A stretch of DNA of 64,000 bases from an uncultured Lachnospiraceae bacterium (GCA_902781455.1 CACZJF010000010.1:1-64000), one strand, 5' to 3'. Positions 15,028 to 24,563 are shown, counted from the stretch's first letter. The notes: generated by a model not told the origin, from the sequence alone. Numbers and translations are program-made.

Positions 15028-17565
15028 TTACCTGCGCCGTCTTCTTCTGTGGTTGCGGTACCCCTTCGGACGGGAGGAATAGTACTGTGCTTCCTTGTAG
15101 TCCGTCTTCACAACGAGAAAGCGCTCCGCCAGATAATAATACCCTTTATCGGATATGATAAACTGCGGGTCCAGCTTCACGGTATACCGGAGATAAGAAT
15201 CTGTGCGGCAGTATTCCGGTATGCGGTCCTTCTTCTTGTAGCAGTAATAGTCGATGTAGGACGCTTCATTTCCGAAGGACTGTTCCAGCTTTCTCGAATA
15301 CAGCTTCTGCCAGTCCCCTGCAGGGAAGCGGCCGGTGTTGCGCTCGGTCTGCCCGGAAGAGCTGACATAGATGTAGGCCATCGGCCATTTCGAGGTATCT
15401 TCTTCGGGTTCTTCTTTTTCTGGTTTTTCTTTTGCAGATGTCTCTTCCGCAGGCGCTTCTTCCTTCCTGACAGGCTTTTCGCCCGGTGCGTGGTCCGGGA
15501 TTTCCTCTGCCATCATCTCCGCGATCCGCTTTGTCACCGGCGGCTTCAGATGGACGACATATTCTGCCAGGTCTTCGCGCCGGATCTTGTAGAAGAAACT
15601 GGAAGCAAGGTCCAAATCGCGGCAGAGTTTCTCACACTCACGCAGATGCGGCCTGAACTTTACCATCTGGTGAATCTGTTCCGCCCCGGGAAGCAGGGCT
15701 TTCCATTCTTCGTCAGATGTCGGCCGGAGCAATGCGCTGAGCAGGCTGCGAAGCAGGTCCAGCTGCGCCTTGTCACGAAGGTCCAGCGGAAGCGACGCCA
15801 GCGTGTATTCATTTTGCTTGCTGATGGACGGATACTCGCGCTCGATCAGCCGGCAGATGAACAGTTCTATCGTGGTGTCCGCCTTCACAAAGGGCTCCCC
15901 TGCTTCCGAGAGGGTCCATGCCCTGTAGATCAGGCTGAGCGGCAGCTTTTTATCCACCAGAAATGCAGGCAGCTCCAGGGGGGCGGTCTGCGAGGGAACA
16001 TCCTCTTCGAGCAGCTTCAGGCGGATCTCTTCGCGATCCGCCTCTTTCCAGGTATTGACATACCCCACCGGAAAACGGCCGTAGCGTCCCGCTCTTCCGG
16101 CGACCTGCTTCACGGTCTGGGAATCCAGGCGGATCTCCCTGCGGTTGATGAATTTCGTGATATCGCGGAATACGATCCGCTCAATGTTATAATTCTGTCC
16201 GATCGCAATCGCGTCCGTCGCGACCAGGCAGTTTGTCTCCCCGTCCTCAAACTTCCTTGCCTCTTCCATCTTCACTTCGTAGGGCAGCTTGCCGTACACG
16301 ATGGAAGGGGTCATTCCTTTTTCTTCGAGCCATTCGGCCATCTGATGGGCCCCAAGCCTGGAAAACACGATGTACGCGTCATTTTTCCTGGGTCCTTCGA
16401 ACGGCGTCTCTTCAAATTTCAGCTCGCTGGTCCTGTGGTGCTCGATCACCTCAAAGGTATCTCCGCACAGCTCGATCAGACGTTTTGTGATGTCCAGGCC
16501 GCTGTAGGCACAGCATACACAGACCGTATTCGCGTTGACGCCGAGAATGGCATTGGTATACAGAGAACCGTCCTCGCCGGAGATCAGCTGGCATTCGTCA
16601 ATCACGACGCAGTCGTACGGCCGGTCATAATCCAGCATTCCAATGGTTTCGGAGATGTGCTTCGCGCCCATCTGCAGCTCCTTCTCCTCGCCGGTAGCGA
16701 AGGAGCACGGAACGCCGTATGAGCGTACGACTTCTCTTCCCTCATACGCAAGCATGCGCAGCGGACTCAGATAGACGCCTGACGGCGCATGCGCCATCAT
16801 CTCCATGGCATCATGCGTCTTTCCCGTATTGGTCCCGCCCACATGGATGATAAAGTGTCTCTTCCTGCTTCTGGCGGCGGGAAACAGATCCGGAATATGC
16901 GACGGGGTTGCGAAGCCGACGGAGTCAAACAGCTCCAGCATCTCCATGGCCGGAATCAGCGTAAACCTTGCCGCGCAGGCTCTCAGCAGCTGCGTATCAT
17001 GTCCGATCTGGGATGCAAGATAGCCGAGAATCATCGTTCGTCCCAGGTCCTTGCGGGTGGTGAACATGCCGGCGATCTGGAACTCTTCCGGCCAGTAGAA
17101 TCCGGTATCAGGCCGGTTTCTGCCGCGCCCTCTCTGCCTGTCTGCCCTGCCCGGACCGCCCGATGCGGACGTTGTCCCGCTCTCCAGGAAATAACGGTTC
17201 CTGACTCTGCGGACAAACTCCCGCTCATGTTCCTCGACCAGCTTTTTCGAGACTTTGCGCCTGAGAAACAGGAGTACGGATTCGTACTCCTTTCCCGACT
17301 GGATCTTCATGCCGCATACACCGTTCAGAAGGCTTTCTTCCTGCAGCTGGTACTCGAAGACCAGCCTTGCCGTCTCATCGGAATCAATCTTCGACAGGGT
17401 GCACCCGCCGTCCTCCCAGGCAAGGCGGATATCCCTGGCGTAATGAATCTTTTCCAGAAGCTCTTCTTTCAGCCTGGCGGCCTCTTCATCGAGCAGGCTG
17501 AGTGTTCGCTGTGGAATCAGTTCCTTGATATCTTTCCGGGTAAGCTCCGGTATCTGTGCTCGCAT
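15028..17565 (-). CDS. SUV3-like DExH RNA helicase
   Basis: 845 residues. Walker A GGTNTGKT at 243-250, DECQ at 323-326 (DExH/Q box), SAT-like CCAYSGLD, and motif VI QVAGRAGRYG, arranged as in the mitochondrial RNA degradosome helicase SUV3 and its bacterial homologues. A poorly conserved N-terminal ~230 residues contains a Gly/Arg-rich stretch (about 135-150); the C-terminus ends in a run of arginines, both probable RNA-binding tails. A Lys/Glu-rich linker (PAEETSAKEKPEKEE) precedes the last domain. Likely cytoplasmic RNA unwinding or decay. It starts 5 bases after the sortase gene and ends just before the pilB promoter. Confidence 0.82.
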   Translation of the reverse strand: MRAQIPELTRKDIKELIPQRTLSLLDEEAARLKEELLEKIHYARDIRLAWEDGGCTLSKIDSDETARLVFEYQLQEESLLNGVCGMKIQSGKEYESVLLFLRRKVSKKLVEEHEREFVRRVRNRYFLESGTTSASGGPGRADRQRGRGRNRPDTGFYWPEEFQIAGMFTTRKDLGRTMILGYLASQIGHDTQLLRACAARFTLIPAMEMLELFDSVGFATPSHIPDLFPAARSRKRHFIIHVGGTNTGKTHDAMEMMAHAPSGVYLSPLRMLAYEGREVVRSYGVPCSFATGEEKELQMGAKHISETIGMLDYDRPYDCVVIDECQLISGEDGSLYTNAILGVNANTVCVCCAYSGLDITKRLIELCGDTFEVIEHHRTSELKFEETPFEGPRKNDAYIVFSRLGAHQMAEWLEEKGMTPSIVYGKLPYEVKMEEARKFEDGETNCLVATDAIAIGQNYNIERIVFRDITKFINRREIRLDSQTVKQVAGRAGRYGRFPVGYVNTWKEADREEIRLKLLEEDVPSQTAPLELPAFLVDKKLPLSLIYRAWTLSEAGEPFVKADTTIELFICRLIEREYPSISKQNEYTLASLPLDLRDKAQLDLLRSLLSALLRPTSDEEWKALLPGAEQIHQMVKFRPHLRECEKLCRDLDLASSFFYKIRREDLAEYVVHLKPPVTKRIAEMMAEEIPDHAPGEKPVRKEEAPAEETSAKEKPEKEEPEEDTSKWPMAYIYVSSSGQTERNTGRFPAGDWQKLYSRKLEQSFGNEASYIDYYCYKKKDRIPEYCRTDSYLRYTVKLDPQFIISDKGYYYLAERFLVVKTDYKEAQYYSSRPKGYRNHRRRRRR

Positions 17566-17570
17566 ATGTT

Positions 17571-18530
17571 TTACTCTTCAAAAAGATCAGGCATCTCGTT
17601 CGTCACGTAGCTGATCTCCTCTTCCGTTTCGTACTTTAATGCATCCAGGTCCTGGCTGCTCAGGTTCTCATAGTCTCCGCCGCCGGTGTAAGGCGCGATG
17701 GTATCCGGCTTCGTCCCTGACAGGGTACTTTGCGCTGCCAGCGCACACATTTCTTCCGATGTCTCGTCCGGGCGAAGCTTCCGCGCACAGATCACCAGTC
17801 TCGAATCACTGTATACATAGCTGCAGGTAGACAGCGTCAGAAGCCTGTCCCCGTACATCACATCCACCGGTATGTCATAATAGGATTTCTCTTTCAGATA
17901 ACCGGTATACTGCGCGAAACTCTCCGGTTCAAAGTTCCATACGATTTCGAGGAAATAGTTCTGCGCCCCCATATCGACATTGACATCCGTGACTGCATAG
18001 GGGACATAGTAATCCGTCCCGGCAAGCGTCGTGAGCGTGATCAGAGGATGGTTCTGAAGATAGCCAAGATCCCGGTAATTGTTCAGGCGCCCGAATACGG
18101 CGCCGCCTTTCATGTTGTGGCCATGGATAATGATCTGATCGTCCTGCGGGAAGAAGCTGCATCTGGAATCAAAGAATGCCGCCCCGTTCACGTCCTCATA
18201 CCCTGCGGCATTGTGGTGCAGATAGAAATCATTGTTGTCTGTCTGCGTCACATATTCCCGGATCTCACCGCCGACATTCAGGATCGCGGCACACTGCTCA
18301 CTGATTTCATCCTGCGCCAGGGCTATGGCTTCGTCAGGCTCCGCCTTAGTCTGTTCCAGATACCACCAGAGGCGTTCATTGGAATTCATGCCGATGGTCT
18401 GTGATTTCAGCGTGTTTTCCGGATTGCGTTCCGGATCGTACACCGGGCCTGCCAGAGCGCAGAAAGTCTGCAGGAGTATAAGTACTCCCGCACACAGGGC
18501 CGTCATGATTCCTTTTCGATGTGATGTCAT
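17571..18530 (-). CDS. srtB: Class B sortase
   Basis: Membrane-anchored cysteine transpeptidase of 319 residues. N-terminal membrane helix, then the sortase barrel with catalytic His138 (HGHNMKGG), Cys236 (LSTCSY) and Arg244 (DSRLVICARK). The long helix between strands typical of SrtB is present. The C-terminus has an acidic ~60-residue extension beyond the barrel. The start is uncertain: ATG 18530 has no clear ribosome site, while ATG 18506 (nine codons later) follows AAAAGGAATC. No protein in the window carries an obvious sortase B signal, so substrates must be encoded elsewhere. Confidence 0.88.
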   Translation of the reverse strand: MTSHRKGIMTALCAGVLILLQTFCALAGPVYDPERNPENTLKSQTIGMNSNERLWWYLEQTKAEPDEAIALAQDEISEQCAAILNVGGEIREYVTQTDNNDFYLHHNAAGYEDVNGAAFFDSRCSFFPQDDQIIIHGHNMKGGAVFGRLNNYRDLGYLQNHPLITLTTLAGTDYYVPYAVTDVNVDMGAQNYFLEIVWNFEPESFAQYTGYLKEKSYYDIPVDVMYGDRLLTLSTCSYVYSDSRLVICARKLRPDETSEEMCALAAQSTLSGTKPDTIAPYTGGGDYENLSSQDLDALKYETEEEISYVTNEMPDLFEE

Positions 18531-18540
18531 AATGATGGAA

Positions 18541-18561
18541 AAGAACGCCGGCGGCGTTCTT
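18541..18561 (-). repeat. Hairpin of the CAAGAACRCC family
   Basis: Perfect 9-bp stem AAGAACGCC / GGCGTTCTT with a 3-base loop, followed on the minus strand by only two further T. Related hairpins occur at 26743 and 56662. Here it sits 10 bases before the sortase gene and may attenuate it. Confidence 0.55.
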
Positions 18562-18571
18562 GATTATACGC

Positions 18572-18604
18572 GCAGGCTGCATCCCGCCAGGCGGGACAGC
18601 CTGC
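18572..18604 (-). repeat. GC-rich hairpin upstream of srtB
   Basis: Outer 8-bp stem GCAGGCTG / CAGCCTGC and an inner CCCGC / GCGGG stem, in the 92-base gap between the small membrane protein gene and the sortase. No T-run; a Rho-independent terminator is not supported. Confidence 0.45.
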
Positions 18605-18622
18605 ATCGCGCTGTCATTCAGA

Positions 18623-18976
18623 TCAGAAATAAAGATCCTGCGCCTTCTTGATATACCGCACAAAGAGAATCAGCACAGTAAAGAAGACGACCATGAATCC
18701 CAGGTACAGGATGCTGTTGACCGGTTTTACAAAATCAGAGTACAGGCCGATCGCGCCTGACGCGACTGCGCACAGAGCGAAGACAAGCAGTCTGGGAGAC
18801 ATGTACTTTCTGTAGCCCTCCGGATCCTTGCACTTCTTCGCCATTCCCGCCTGTACGAGAACACCTTCCCGGATGACATTCTTGAAATGAAGAAGGTACC
18901 AGGCATACATCAGGTACAGTCCGGCTGCGAGCATGATTATATCCACGATCGCAAACATCTGATTCATATTATTCAT
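18623..18976 (-). CDS. Small membrane protein of unknown function
   Basis: 117 residues with three or four hydrophobic helices (about 7-27, 58-75, 82-105). The loop contains MAKKCKDPEGYRKYMSPR, which faces the cytoplasm by the positive-inside rule. ATG 18976 is preferred because GGAG lies 8 bases upstream; two in-frame ATG codons lie further 5'. I do not recognise the family. It follows thrC by about 60 bases on the same strand and precedes the sortase. Confidence 0.65.
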   Translation of the reverse strand: MNNMNQMFAIVDIIMLAAGLYLMYAWYLLHFKNVIREGVLVQAGMAKKCKDPEGYRKYMSPRLLVFALCAVASGAIGLYSDFVKPVNSILYLGFMVVFFTVLILFVRYIKKAQDLYF

Positions 18977-19039
18977 TGTACGCTCCATTCCGCCGCCGTT
19001 TCCCGACAGCATCTGTTATTGTCATTGTTTCCTGCGGCT

Positions 19040-20542
19040 TCAGATGCCCAGCCAGCGCAGGACTTCTGCCGGCATATCCGCAACCTCTGTCACCGTGCTG
19101 TGCAGCTGCGGTGCTGTACGGATATCCTCGATGGCCTGCGGGATTTCCACGCCTGAGATCCGGTGCAGTTCATCGATCAGTTCAAAATCACTCATGCCGG
19201 TAAGTTCCGGCTGGATGGCGGTGACCACACTCCGCAGGAACTTGTACGGGCTTGCGGTGGAATCGATCACTGTCTTCGTCGCGTCCCCTGTCTCTTCCCG
19301 GTACCTGCGGTATACTTCCGACGCAACCGCTGTATGCGGATCTATCACATATCCTGCCTGATCATACAGACGGCGGATCTCCTGCGCTGTCTGCTCTTCG
19401 GAAGCGTAATCGCTCCAGAAATCCTTCAGCCCGACTCTCATCAGATCGGTGATCTCATAAGAACCGTCTTCCGACAGCTGCTGCATATAGGCGCGTGTCG
19501 CTTCTGCATCCTCCTCCGCGGCCTGATAAACCAGACGCTCCAGGTTGCTGGAAATCAGGATATCCATGGACGGTGAGCTGGTTAATATGAATTCGCGCCT
19601 GCGGTCATACCTGCCCTCCCGGAAGAAGTCAACCAGGACACGGTTTTCATTGGACGCGCAGATCAGCTTCGCGCAGGGCAGCCCCATCTGCTTCGCATAG
19701 TACGCAGCGAGGATGTTGCCGAAGTTTCCTGTGGGAACCGTAAAGTTGACAGGATCACCGGCTTTGACTTCCCCTGCCTTGACCATCTGTCCGTAGGCAT
19801 AGAAATAATAGACAATCTGCGGCACCAGACGCCCGATGTTAATGGAGTTTGCGCTGGAAAAACGCATGCCGCCCTTCGCCATCCGTTCCTTCATCGCATC
19901 GTCCGAGAAGATCCGCTTGACCGCGGACTGGGCGTCATCAAAATTCCCCTTGATGCCGACCACATGCACATTGGCCCCGCGCTGCGTCAGCATCTGCTTC
20001 TCCTGCACCACGCTGACACCGCCCTTCGGGTAGAAGACGATGATCTTCGTCCCCGGCACGTCGGCAAAGCCTGCCATCGCGGCTTTCCCCGTATCGCCGG
20101 AGGTAGCCGTCAGGATCACGATTTCATCCGTGACATGGTTCTTCTTCGCCGCGGTTGTCATCAGGTGCGGCAGGATCGACAGCGCCATATCCTTGAACGC
20201 GATCGTCGCTCCGTGGAACAGTTCCAGGTACCAGGCACCGCCTGCTTCGTGAAGACGCGTAATCTCAGGAATGTCGAACTTCGAATCATAGGCGCTGTCG
20301 ATGCAGTGCTTCAGCTCTTCCTGCGTGAAATCAGTCAGAAACAGAGACATGATCTCAAGCGCTGTTTCCTGGTATGTCTGCTGCGCAAGCTGCTCCAGGC
20401 TTCCTGTGTAAGCCGGGATCTTCCCCGGTACATACAGGCCGCCGTCCGGGGCAAGCCCCTGGAGGATCGCCTGGGAGGCAGTCGCTGTGATCTTCGCGCT
20501 GCGGGTGCTGTTGTAGATGATGTTTTCCATTGGGTTCTCCAT
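19040..20542 (-). CDS. thrC: Threonine synthase
   Basis: PLP enzyme converting O-phosphohomoserine to threonine, about 500 residues (long, fungal/proteobacterial-like type). The N-terminal thr synthase domain begins MENIIYNSTRS; the PLP lysine is in GATIAFKDMAL, and the phosphate-binding loop is TATSGDTGKAA. ATG 20542 follows AGGAA; a second ATG four codons later follows GGAG and is equally possible. A long structured region (20569-20747) lies directly upstream. The neighbouring leuA and his genes suggest an amino-acid biosynthesis cluster, but thrC is separated from leuA by 218 bases. Confidence 0.93.
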   Translation of the reverse strand: MENPMENIIYNSTRSAKITATASQAILQGLAPDGGLYVPGKIPAYTGSLEQLAQQTYQETALEIMSLFLTDFTQEELKHCIDSAYDSKFDIPEITRLHEAGGAWYLELFHGATIAFKDMALSILPHLMTTAAKKNHVTDEIVILTATSGDTGKAAMAGFADVPGTKIIVFYPKGGVSVVQEKQMLTQRGANVHVVGIKGNFDDAQSAVKRIFSDDAMKERMAKGGMRFSSANSINIGRLVPQIVYYFYAYGQMVKAGEVKAGDPVNFTVPTGNFGNILAAYYAKQMGLPCAKLICASNENRVLVDFFREGRYDRRREFILTSSPSMDILISSNLERLVYQAAEEDAEATRAYMQQLSEDGSYEITDLMRVGLKDFWSDYASEEQTAQEIRRLYDQAGYVIDPHTAVASEVYRRYREETGDATKTVIDSTASPYKFLRSVVTAIQPELTGMSDFELIDELHRISGVEIPQAIEDIRTAPQLHSTVTEVADMPAEVLRWLGI

Positions 20543-20568
20543 GAAGTATTCCTGCGATTCACGGTTGC

Positions 20569-20747
20569 CTTTCCCACCCAGACCACGAACCATCCACGCT
20601 TCGCGTGTCTGTCGCTGCTTCGTCCTGAAGGACTCGCAGCTTTTGTTCGTGGTTGTGTGGGGAAAGTCCCCGCTTCGCGGGTTGGTATGAAGATACCCAC
20701 TTGCGCTTTCAAGCAAGCTTGAAGCGGCAAGTGTCTATCTTCATACC
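20569..20747 (-). repeat. Nested palindrome array in the leuA-thrC gap
   Basis: Three structures in transcript order. First, 20684-20747: perfect 12-bp stem GGTATGAAGATA / TATCTTCATACC enclosing CACTTGC / GCAAGTG and a GCTTCAAGC-type inner stem. Second, 20669-20681: CCCGC-GAA-GCGGG. Third, 20569-20666: an outer imperfect 22-bp stem (CTTTCCC...CCACGAAC with GTTCGTGG...GGGAAAG) enclosing two hairpins, one capped CACGC-GAA-GCGTG. No T-run and no T-box motif. It may be a structured mRNA leader or a palindromic mobile repeat. Confidence 0.7.
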
Positions 20748-20760
20748 AGCCTTGAATCGG

Positions 20761-22431
20761 TTACTGTTCTGCTGTTACCATGTTGTTTACCGCTGTCAGC
20801 AAAGCGTTGATCGACGCGCGGATGATATCGACGTCCACGCCGGCGCCCCAGTAGAGCTTGTCTGTCTTCTGGTTCCGGATTCCGACGTACGCAATCGCGC
20901 GGGAGGAGGACGACTTTTCAAGTGCATGCTCCTCGTAAACTTCGAGGTTGAAGTCGAGTCTGTAATACTTCTTCAGCGCATTGGCGACGGAATCGAGACG
21001 GCCGTTGCCGGAAGCCATGACTTCCTGCGACTTGCCCTTGTACTGGGTGGTAACCGTCGCGATGATGCCGTTATGCTGCTTGAAATGCACCTCTGAGATG
21101 CTGTATGGTCTGTTGACGTCTTCGAACTGGTCGATGAACAGCTCGAAGATCTGATTCGGCGTGAGCTCTCTGTGCTCGTGGTCGGACTCGGCCTTGACCG
21201 CGTAGCTGACAGCCTCGCGCATAAGCTTGGGCAGGCGCAGTCCAAAGTGATGCTCGAGGATAAATGCGACGCCGCCCTTGCCGGACTGGCTGTTGATCCG
21301 GATGACATCACCGTCATAGTTGCGCCCGATATCAGTCGGGTCGATCGGGATGTACGGAACCGTCCATGTCTTCAGTCCGTGCTCTTCACGGTACTTCATG
21401 CCCTTCGCGATCGCGTCCTGATGCGATCCGGAGAATGCGGCAAATACAAGCGCTCCGCCGTACGGGCTTCTCGGATCAAGGTCAAGACGGGTGTATTCCT
21501 CATACTTATTGACGATATCAAGCATGTTGCTGAAGTCCAGCTTCGGATCTATGCCCTGGCTGTACATGTTCAGCGCGATCGTCACGATATCGACGTTGCC
21601 GGTGCGCTCTCCGTTTCCGAAGATCGTACCCTCGATCCGTTCCGCGCCTGCCAGTAGGCCCATCTCCGCGTCCGCCACACCGGTTCCGCGGTCATTGTGC
21701 GGGTGGAGGGACAGCACCACGTTCTCCCTGTACTTCAGGTTGTCGGACAGATACTCAATCTGGTTCGCATAGACATGCGGCATGGAAAGCTGCACCGTGG
21801 AAGGCAGGTTGATGATCGCCTTGCGGTCCGCCTGCGGCTGCCAGACATCCAGAACCGCGTTGCACACCTCAAGCGCGAACTCCGGCTCTGTTCCGGTAAA
21901 TGACTCCGGGCTGTACTCAAAACGGTACTTCTGTCCTGCTTCCTCCGTCAGCTGCTTCAGAAGCTTCGCGCCGTCCACAGCGATCTGCTTGATCTGTTCC
22001 TTCTCCATGTGGAAGACCTGCTCTCTCTGCGCGAGAGAGGTGGAATTGTACACATGGACGATTGCATTGCTGCAGCCTTTCAGCGCCTCGAACGTCCTGC
22101 GAATGATATGCTCACGTGACTGGGTCAGAACCTGAAGCGTGACATCTTCCGGAACCATGTTCCGGTCTATCAGCGCACGGAGGAATTCGAATTCTGTCTC
22201 GGACGCGGCAGGAAATCCGACTTCAATCTCCTTGAAACCGATCTCAACCAGAAGCTTGAAAAAACGCAGCTTCGTTTCCAGGTCCATCGGCACGATCAGT
22301 GCCTGGTTCCCGTCGCGAAGGTCAACAGAGCACCACACGGGCGCCTTGCCGACAGAATCCTGTTCCGCCCACTTCATATTGACCACAGGCGGATTGAAAA
22401 ACTGCTTCTGGTATTTGGTATGATCCATCAT
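20761..22431 (-). CDS. leuA: 2-isopropylmalate synthase (leucine biosynthesis)
   Basis: Condenses 2-ketoisovalerate with acetyl-CoA; 556 residues, the long LeuA form. The DRE-TIM barrel starts CSVDLRDGNQAL; the metal-binding His pair is in LHPHNDRGTG, and GNGERTGNVD is the family signature. The C-terminal LeuA dimer/regulatory domain, where leucine binds, is present (residues ~430-556). It has its own consensus promoter (22477-22505) with a short leader, so regulation is more likely at the enzyme than by attenuation. No leuB/C/D genes are nearby. Confidence 0.95.
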   Translation of the reverse strand: MMDHTKYQKQFFNPPVVNMKWAEQDSVGKAPVWCSVDLRDGNQALIVPMDLETKLRFFKLLVEIGFKEIEVGFPAASETEFEFLRALIDRNMVPEDVTLQVLTQSREHIIRRTFEALKGCSNAIVHVYNSTSLAQREQVFHMEKEQIKQIAVDGAKLLKQLTEEAGQKYRFEYSPESFTGTEPEFALEVCNAVLDVWQPQADRKAIINLPSTVQLSMPHVYANQIEYLSDNLKYRENVVLSLHPHNDRGTGVADAEMGLLAGAERIEGTIFGNGERTGNVDIVTIALNMYSQGIDPKLDFSNMLDIVNKYEEYTRLDLDPRSPYGGALVFAAFSGSHQDAIAKGMKYREEHGLKTWTVPYIPIDPTDIGRNYDGDVIRINSQSGKGGVAFILEHHFGLRLPKLMREAVSYAVKAESDHEHRELTPNQIFELFIDQFEDVNRPYSISEVHFKQHNGIIATVTTQYKGKSQEVMASGNGRLDSVANALKKYYRLDFNLEVYEEHALEKSSSSRAIAYVGIRNQKTDKLYWGAGVDVDIIRASINALLTAVNNMVTAEQ

Positions 22432-22476
22432 AGTATTCGGGTACCTCCGTTGTAATATATATAGCCTTATCTTCCG

Positions 22477-22505
22477 ATTATCTTGTTTTTTCCGCCCCCT
22501 GTCAA
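22477..22505 (-). promoter_or_regulatory. Sigma-A promoter of leuA
   Basis: TTGACA, 17-base spacer, GATAAT on the minus strand; the -10 box ends about 45 bases before the ATG. It separates leuA from the his operon, which ends at 22603. Confidence 0.85.
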
Positions 22506-22602
22506 CTCCTCGGGGCAGGCACGGTCCTGCACCGGGTCACGCGCGATGCGCCATCGGGCCACTCCCGTTCCGGCACCGGGTCTTGTCCGATACATCATCG
22601 GT

Positions 22603-23934
22603 TCACTCCCGGTTCGCCAGCTCCTGCGCGATATCTTCCCAGGTGATCCCGCGCTCGGACATCAGAACCATCAGATGGTACAGGAAATCCGCCGCCTCAT
22701 ATTTGATCTCCTCCGGGTTCGGGTTCTTGGCGGCGATGATAATCTCCGCAGCCTCCTCGCCGCATTTCTTCAGGATCTTGTCAATCCCTTTGTCAAACAG
22801 ATAGTTGGTGTACGAGCCTTCCTTCGGGTTCTGCCTGCGGTCTTCGATCGTCGCGTAGACGTCCTCGAACACCTTCATGGGATTGCGCTGCGGCGCGTCC
22901 TTCTTCAGGGCTGTGCGGTAGAAACAGCTCCTGTTTCCTGTATGGCAGGCGGCGCCGACCTGTGCGACCCGCGCTAGCAGCGTATCGTTGTCACAGTCGA
23001 TCCTTAGCTCCTTCAGGTACTGATAGTGACCGCTCGTCAGTCCCTTTATCCACAGCTCCTGCCGTGATCTCGACCAGTAGGTCATGACGCCGGTACGCAG
23101 GGTTGTCTCGTACGCTTCCCGGTTCATGTAAGCAACCATCAGGACTTCTTCATTGCGGTAATCCTGTACGACTACCGGAATCAGTCCAGTCTCGGACAGT
23201 TTCAGGTCTTCCCAGGAATAGGCGCTTTCGAAAAGGTTAACTTCCAGTCCGGCTTCTTTCATCTTCTGCTTCATGCCCATCAGGTCCGCGTCCGCAGCCT
23301 GTGTGCAGGCTCCGCCTGCCGCTTCGACTGATGTCAATGCCAGGTCCTCAAGCACTTTGCTTTCGGACAGATCACCGGCGGAAATGACCACGTTCAGTGC
23401 CGGGCACTCTGCCTCTTCCTGTCTTGTCCCGATTGTCCCTGCTGCAGCCTTCGCCTCTTCCCAATTGTCGGAAAGCAGAACGATGCCGTCTGCATAAAGC
23501 ATGATCTTCTCCAGCTCTTCTGTGGAAGGTTTCTCGCCTTTGTGCGCGTTTACGCATACCGCGATCTTCTCCCGCCCGAAACGCTTCGAGACTTCTTCAA
23601 GCATTTCCATGTTGGAGGACTTCGCGTAATTCAGGACCGCCTTCCTGCAGCCGGCATAGAGGATCTTCTTGACATCCTCGACGCGTCTGACATTGCCTGC
23701 GCCCCACATCGGGATATCCGCAACACGTGCCATCCGGCGCATCAGGGTCAGGGAGGCATCGTGTTCCTCATCCGAATCTGACTGATCAAAGATCAGAAGA
23801 ACGTCTGCACCGCGGTTGGAATAATCCGCGGCAAGCATCACCGCGTCGCCGTCACCGAACACTGAGGCATCTTCGAGAGAACACACAGCCTGCGCGTTCC
23901 GCAGGTAGATCGGGGTAATCAGTTTCCTGAGCAT
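22603..23934 (-). CDS. hisI: HisF-like/HisI/HisE fusion protein
   Basis: 443 residues in three parts. About 245-340 is HisI, phosphoribosyl-AMP cyclohydrolase ([12 protein letters not shown], then [11 protein letters not shown], with zinc Cys/His and Asp residues). About 355-443 is HisE, phosphoribosyl-ATP pyrophosphatase ([14 protein letters not shown]). Residues 1-235 resemble HisF/HisA barrels ([11 protein letters not shown]..., [34 protein letters not shown]), but both HisF catalytic Asp positions are replaced (Leu in PIYL for PCLD; Asn in CVNA for IDA). The barrel is therefore probably not a cyclase. ATG 23934 after AAAGG is preferred to an upstream in-frame start. It follows hisB by 41 bases. 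Confidence 0.9.
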   Translation of the reverse strand: MLRKLITPIYLRNAQAVCSLEDASVFGDGDAVMLAADYSNRGADVLLIFDQSDSDEEHDASLTLMRRMARVADIPMWGAGNVRRVEDVKKILYAGCRKAVLNYAKSSNMEMLEEVSKRFGREKIAVCVNAHKGEKPSTEELEKIMLYADGIVLLSDNWEEAKAAAGTIGTRQEEAECPALNVVISAGDLSESKVLEDLALTSVEAAGGACTQAADADLMGMKQKMKEAGLEVNLFESAYSWEDLKLSETGLIPVVVQDYRNEEVLMVAYMNREAYETTLRTGVMTYWSRSRQELWIKGLTSGHYQYLKELRIDCDNDTLLARVAQVGAACHTGNRSCFYRTALKKDAPQRNPMKVFEDVYATIEDRRQNPKEGSYTNYLFDKGIDKILKKCGEEAAEIIIAAKNPNPEEIKYEAADFLYHLMVLMSERGITWEDIAQELANRE

Positions 23935-23975
23935 TTTTTCTGCCTTTCTACTTTCTGTTTCAGATCCTGCCATCG

Positions 23976-24563
23976 TCAGATGACGCCTTTTGTCGAAAGC
24001 ACGTCCGTGATGCGCGGGTCAAACTGTGTTGCCATGTCCAGCGCCTTGCCGAAGGCCTTGAACATCGCCTCGCACATGTGATGGTCATTTCCGGGCGTCA
24101 GAACCTTCAGATGCAGGTTCATCATCGCGCTGTAGCTGACCGCGTAGAAGAATTCCTTCACCATCTGCGTGGACATCTGGCCCATCTTCTCTCCCTGGAA
24201 TGCACCGTCAAAGGACAGGTACGGACGGCCGCACAGATCAAGAGCGCAGAGAACCAGCGCTTCGTCCATCGGGAGGATCCTGCTGCCGTAGCGGGCGATG
24301 CCTTTCTTGTTTCCCACCGCCTTCGCGATCGCCTGTCCCAGGACGATGCCGATGTCCTCAATCGTGTGATGGTCGTCCACCTGAAGGTCACCGTCGCACT
24401 TTACCGACAGATCGAACAGGCCGTGCCGGGCGAATCCATCCAGCATGTGATCCAGGAATCCGACGCCCGTATCGATCTGGGTGATGCCGGAACCGTCCAG
24501 GTTCAGCTGCAACTCAATACTTGTCTCCGAAGTATATCTTTCGACCTCCGCGATTCTTGCCAT
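23976..24563 (-). CDS. hisB: Imidazoleglycerol-phosphate dehydratase
   Basis: Monofunctional HisB, 195 residues, dehydrating IGP to imidazole-acetol phosphate in histidine synthesis. Two duplicated halves each carry a manganese-binding motif: [11 protein letters not shown] and [11 protein letters not shown] in the first, [13 protein letters not shown] in the second. Full length, ends LSTKGVI as is usual. A gap of 126 bases separates it from hisD, with no obvious terminator. Confidence 0.96.
   Translation of the reverse strand: MARIAEVERYTSETSIELQLNLDGSGITQIDTGVGFLDHMLDGFARHGLFDLSVKCDGDLQVDDHHTIEDIGIVLGQAIAKAVGNKKGIARYGSRILPMDEALVLCALDLCGRPYLSFDGAFQGEKMGQMSTQMVKEFFYAVSYSAMMNLHLKVLTPGNDHHMCEAMFKAFGKALDMATQFDPRITDVLSTKGVI

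Noticed and set aside
15013-16722. Long plus-strand ORF of 569 codons
   Set aside because: It is the antisense of the SUV3-like helicase gene; no ribosome site, no family, and composition is that of a shadow frame. Similar long shadows over hisD (24774-26081), hisZ and rluA were dropped for the same reason.
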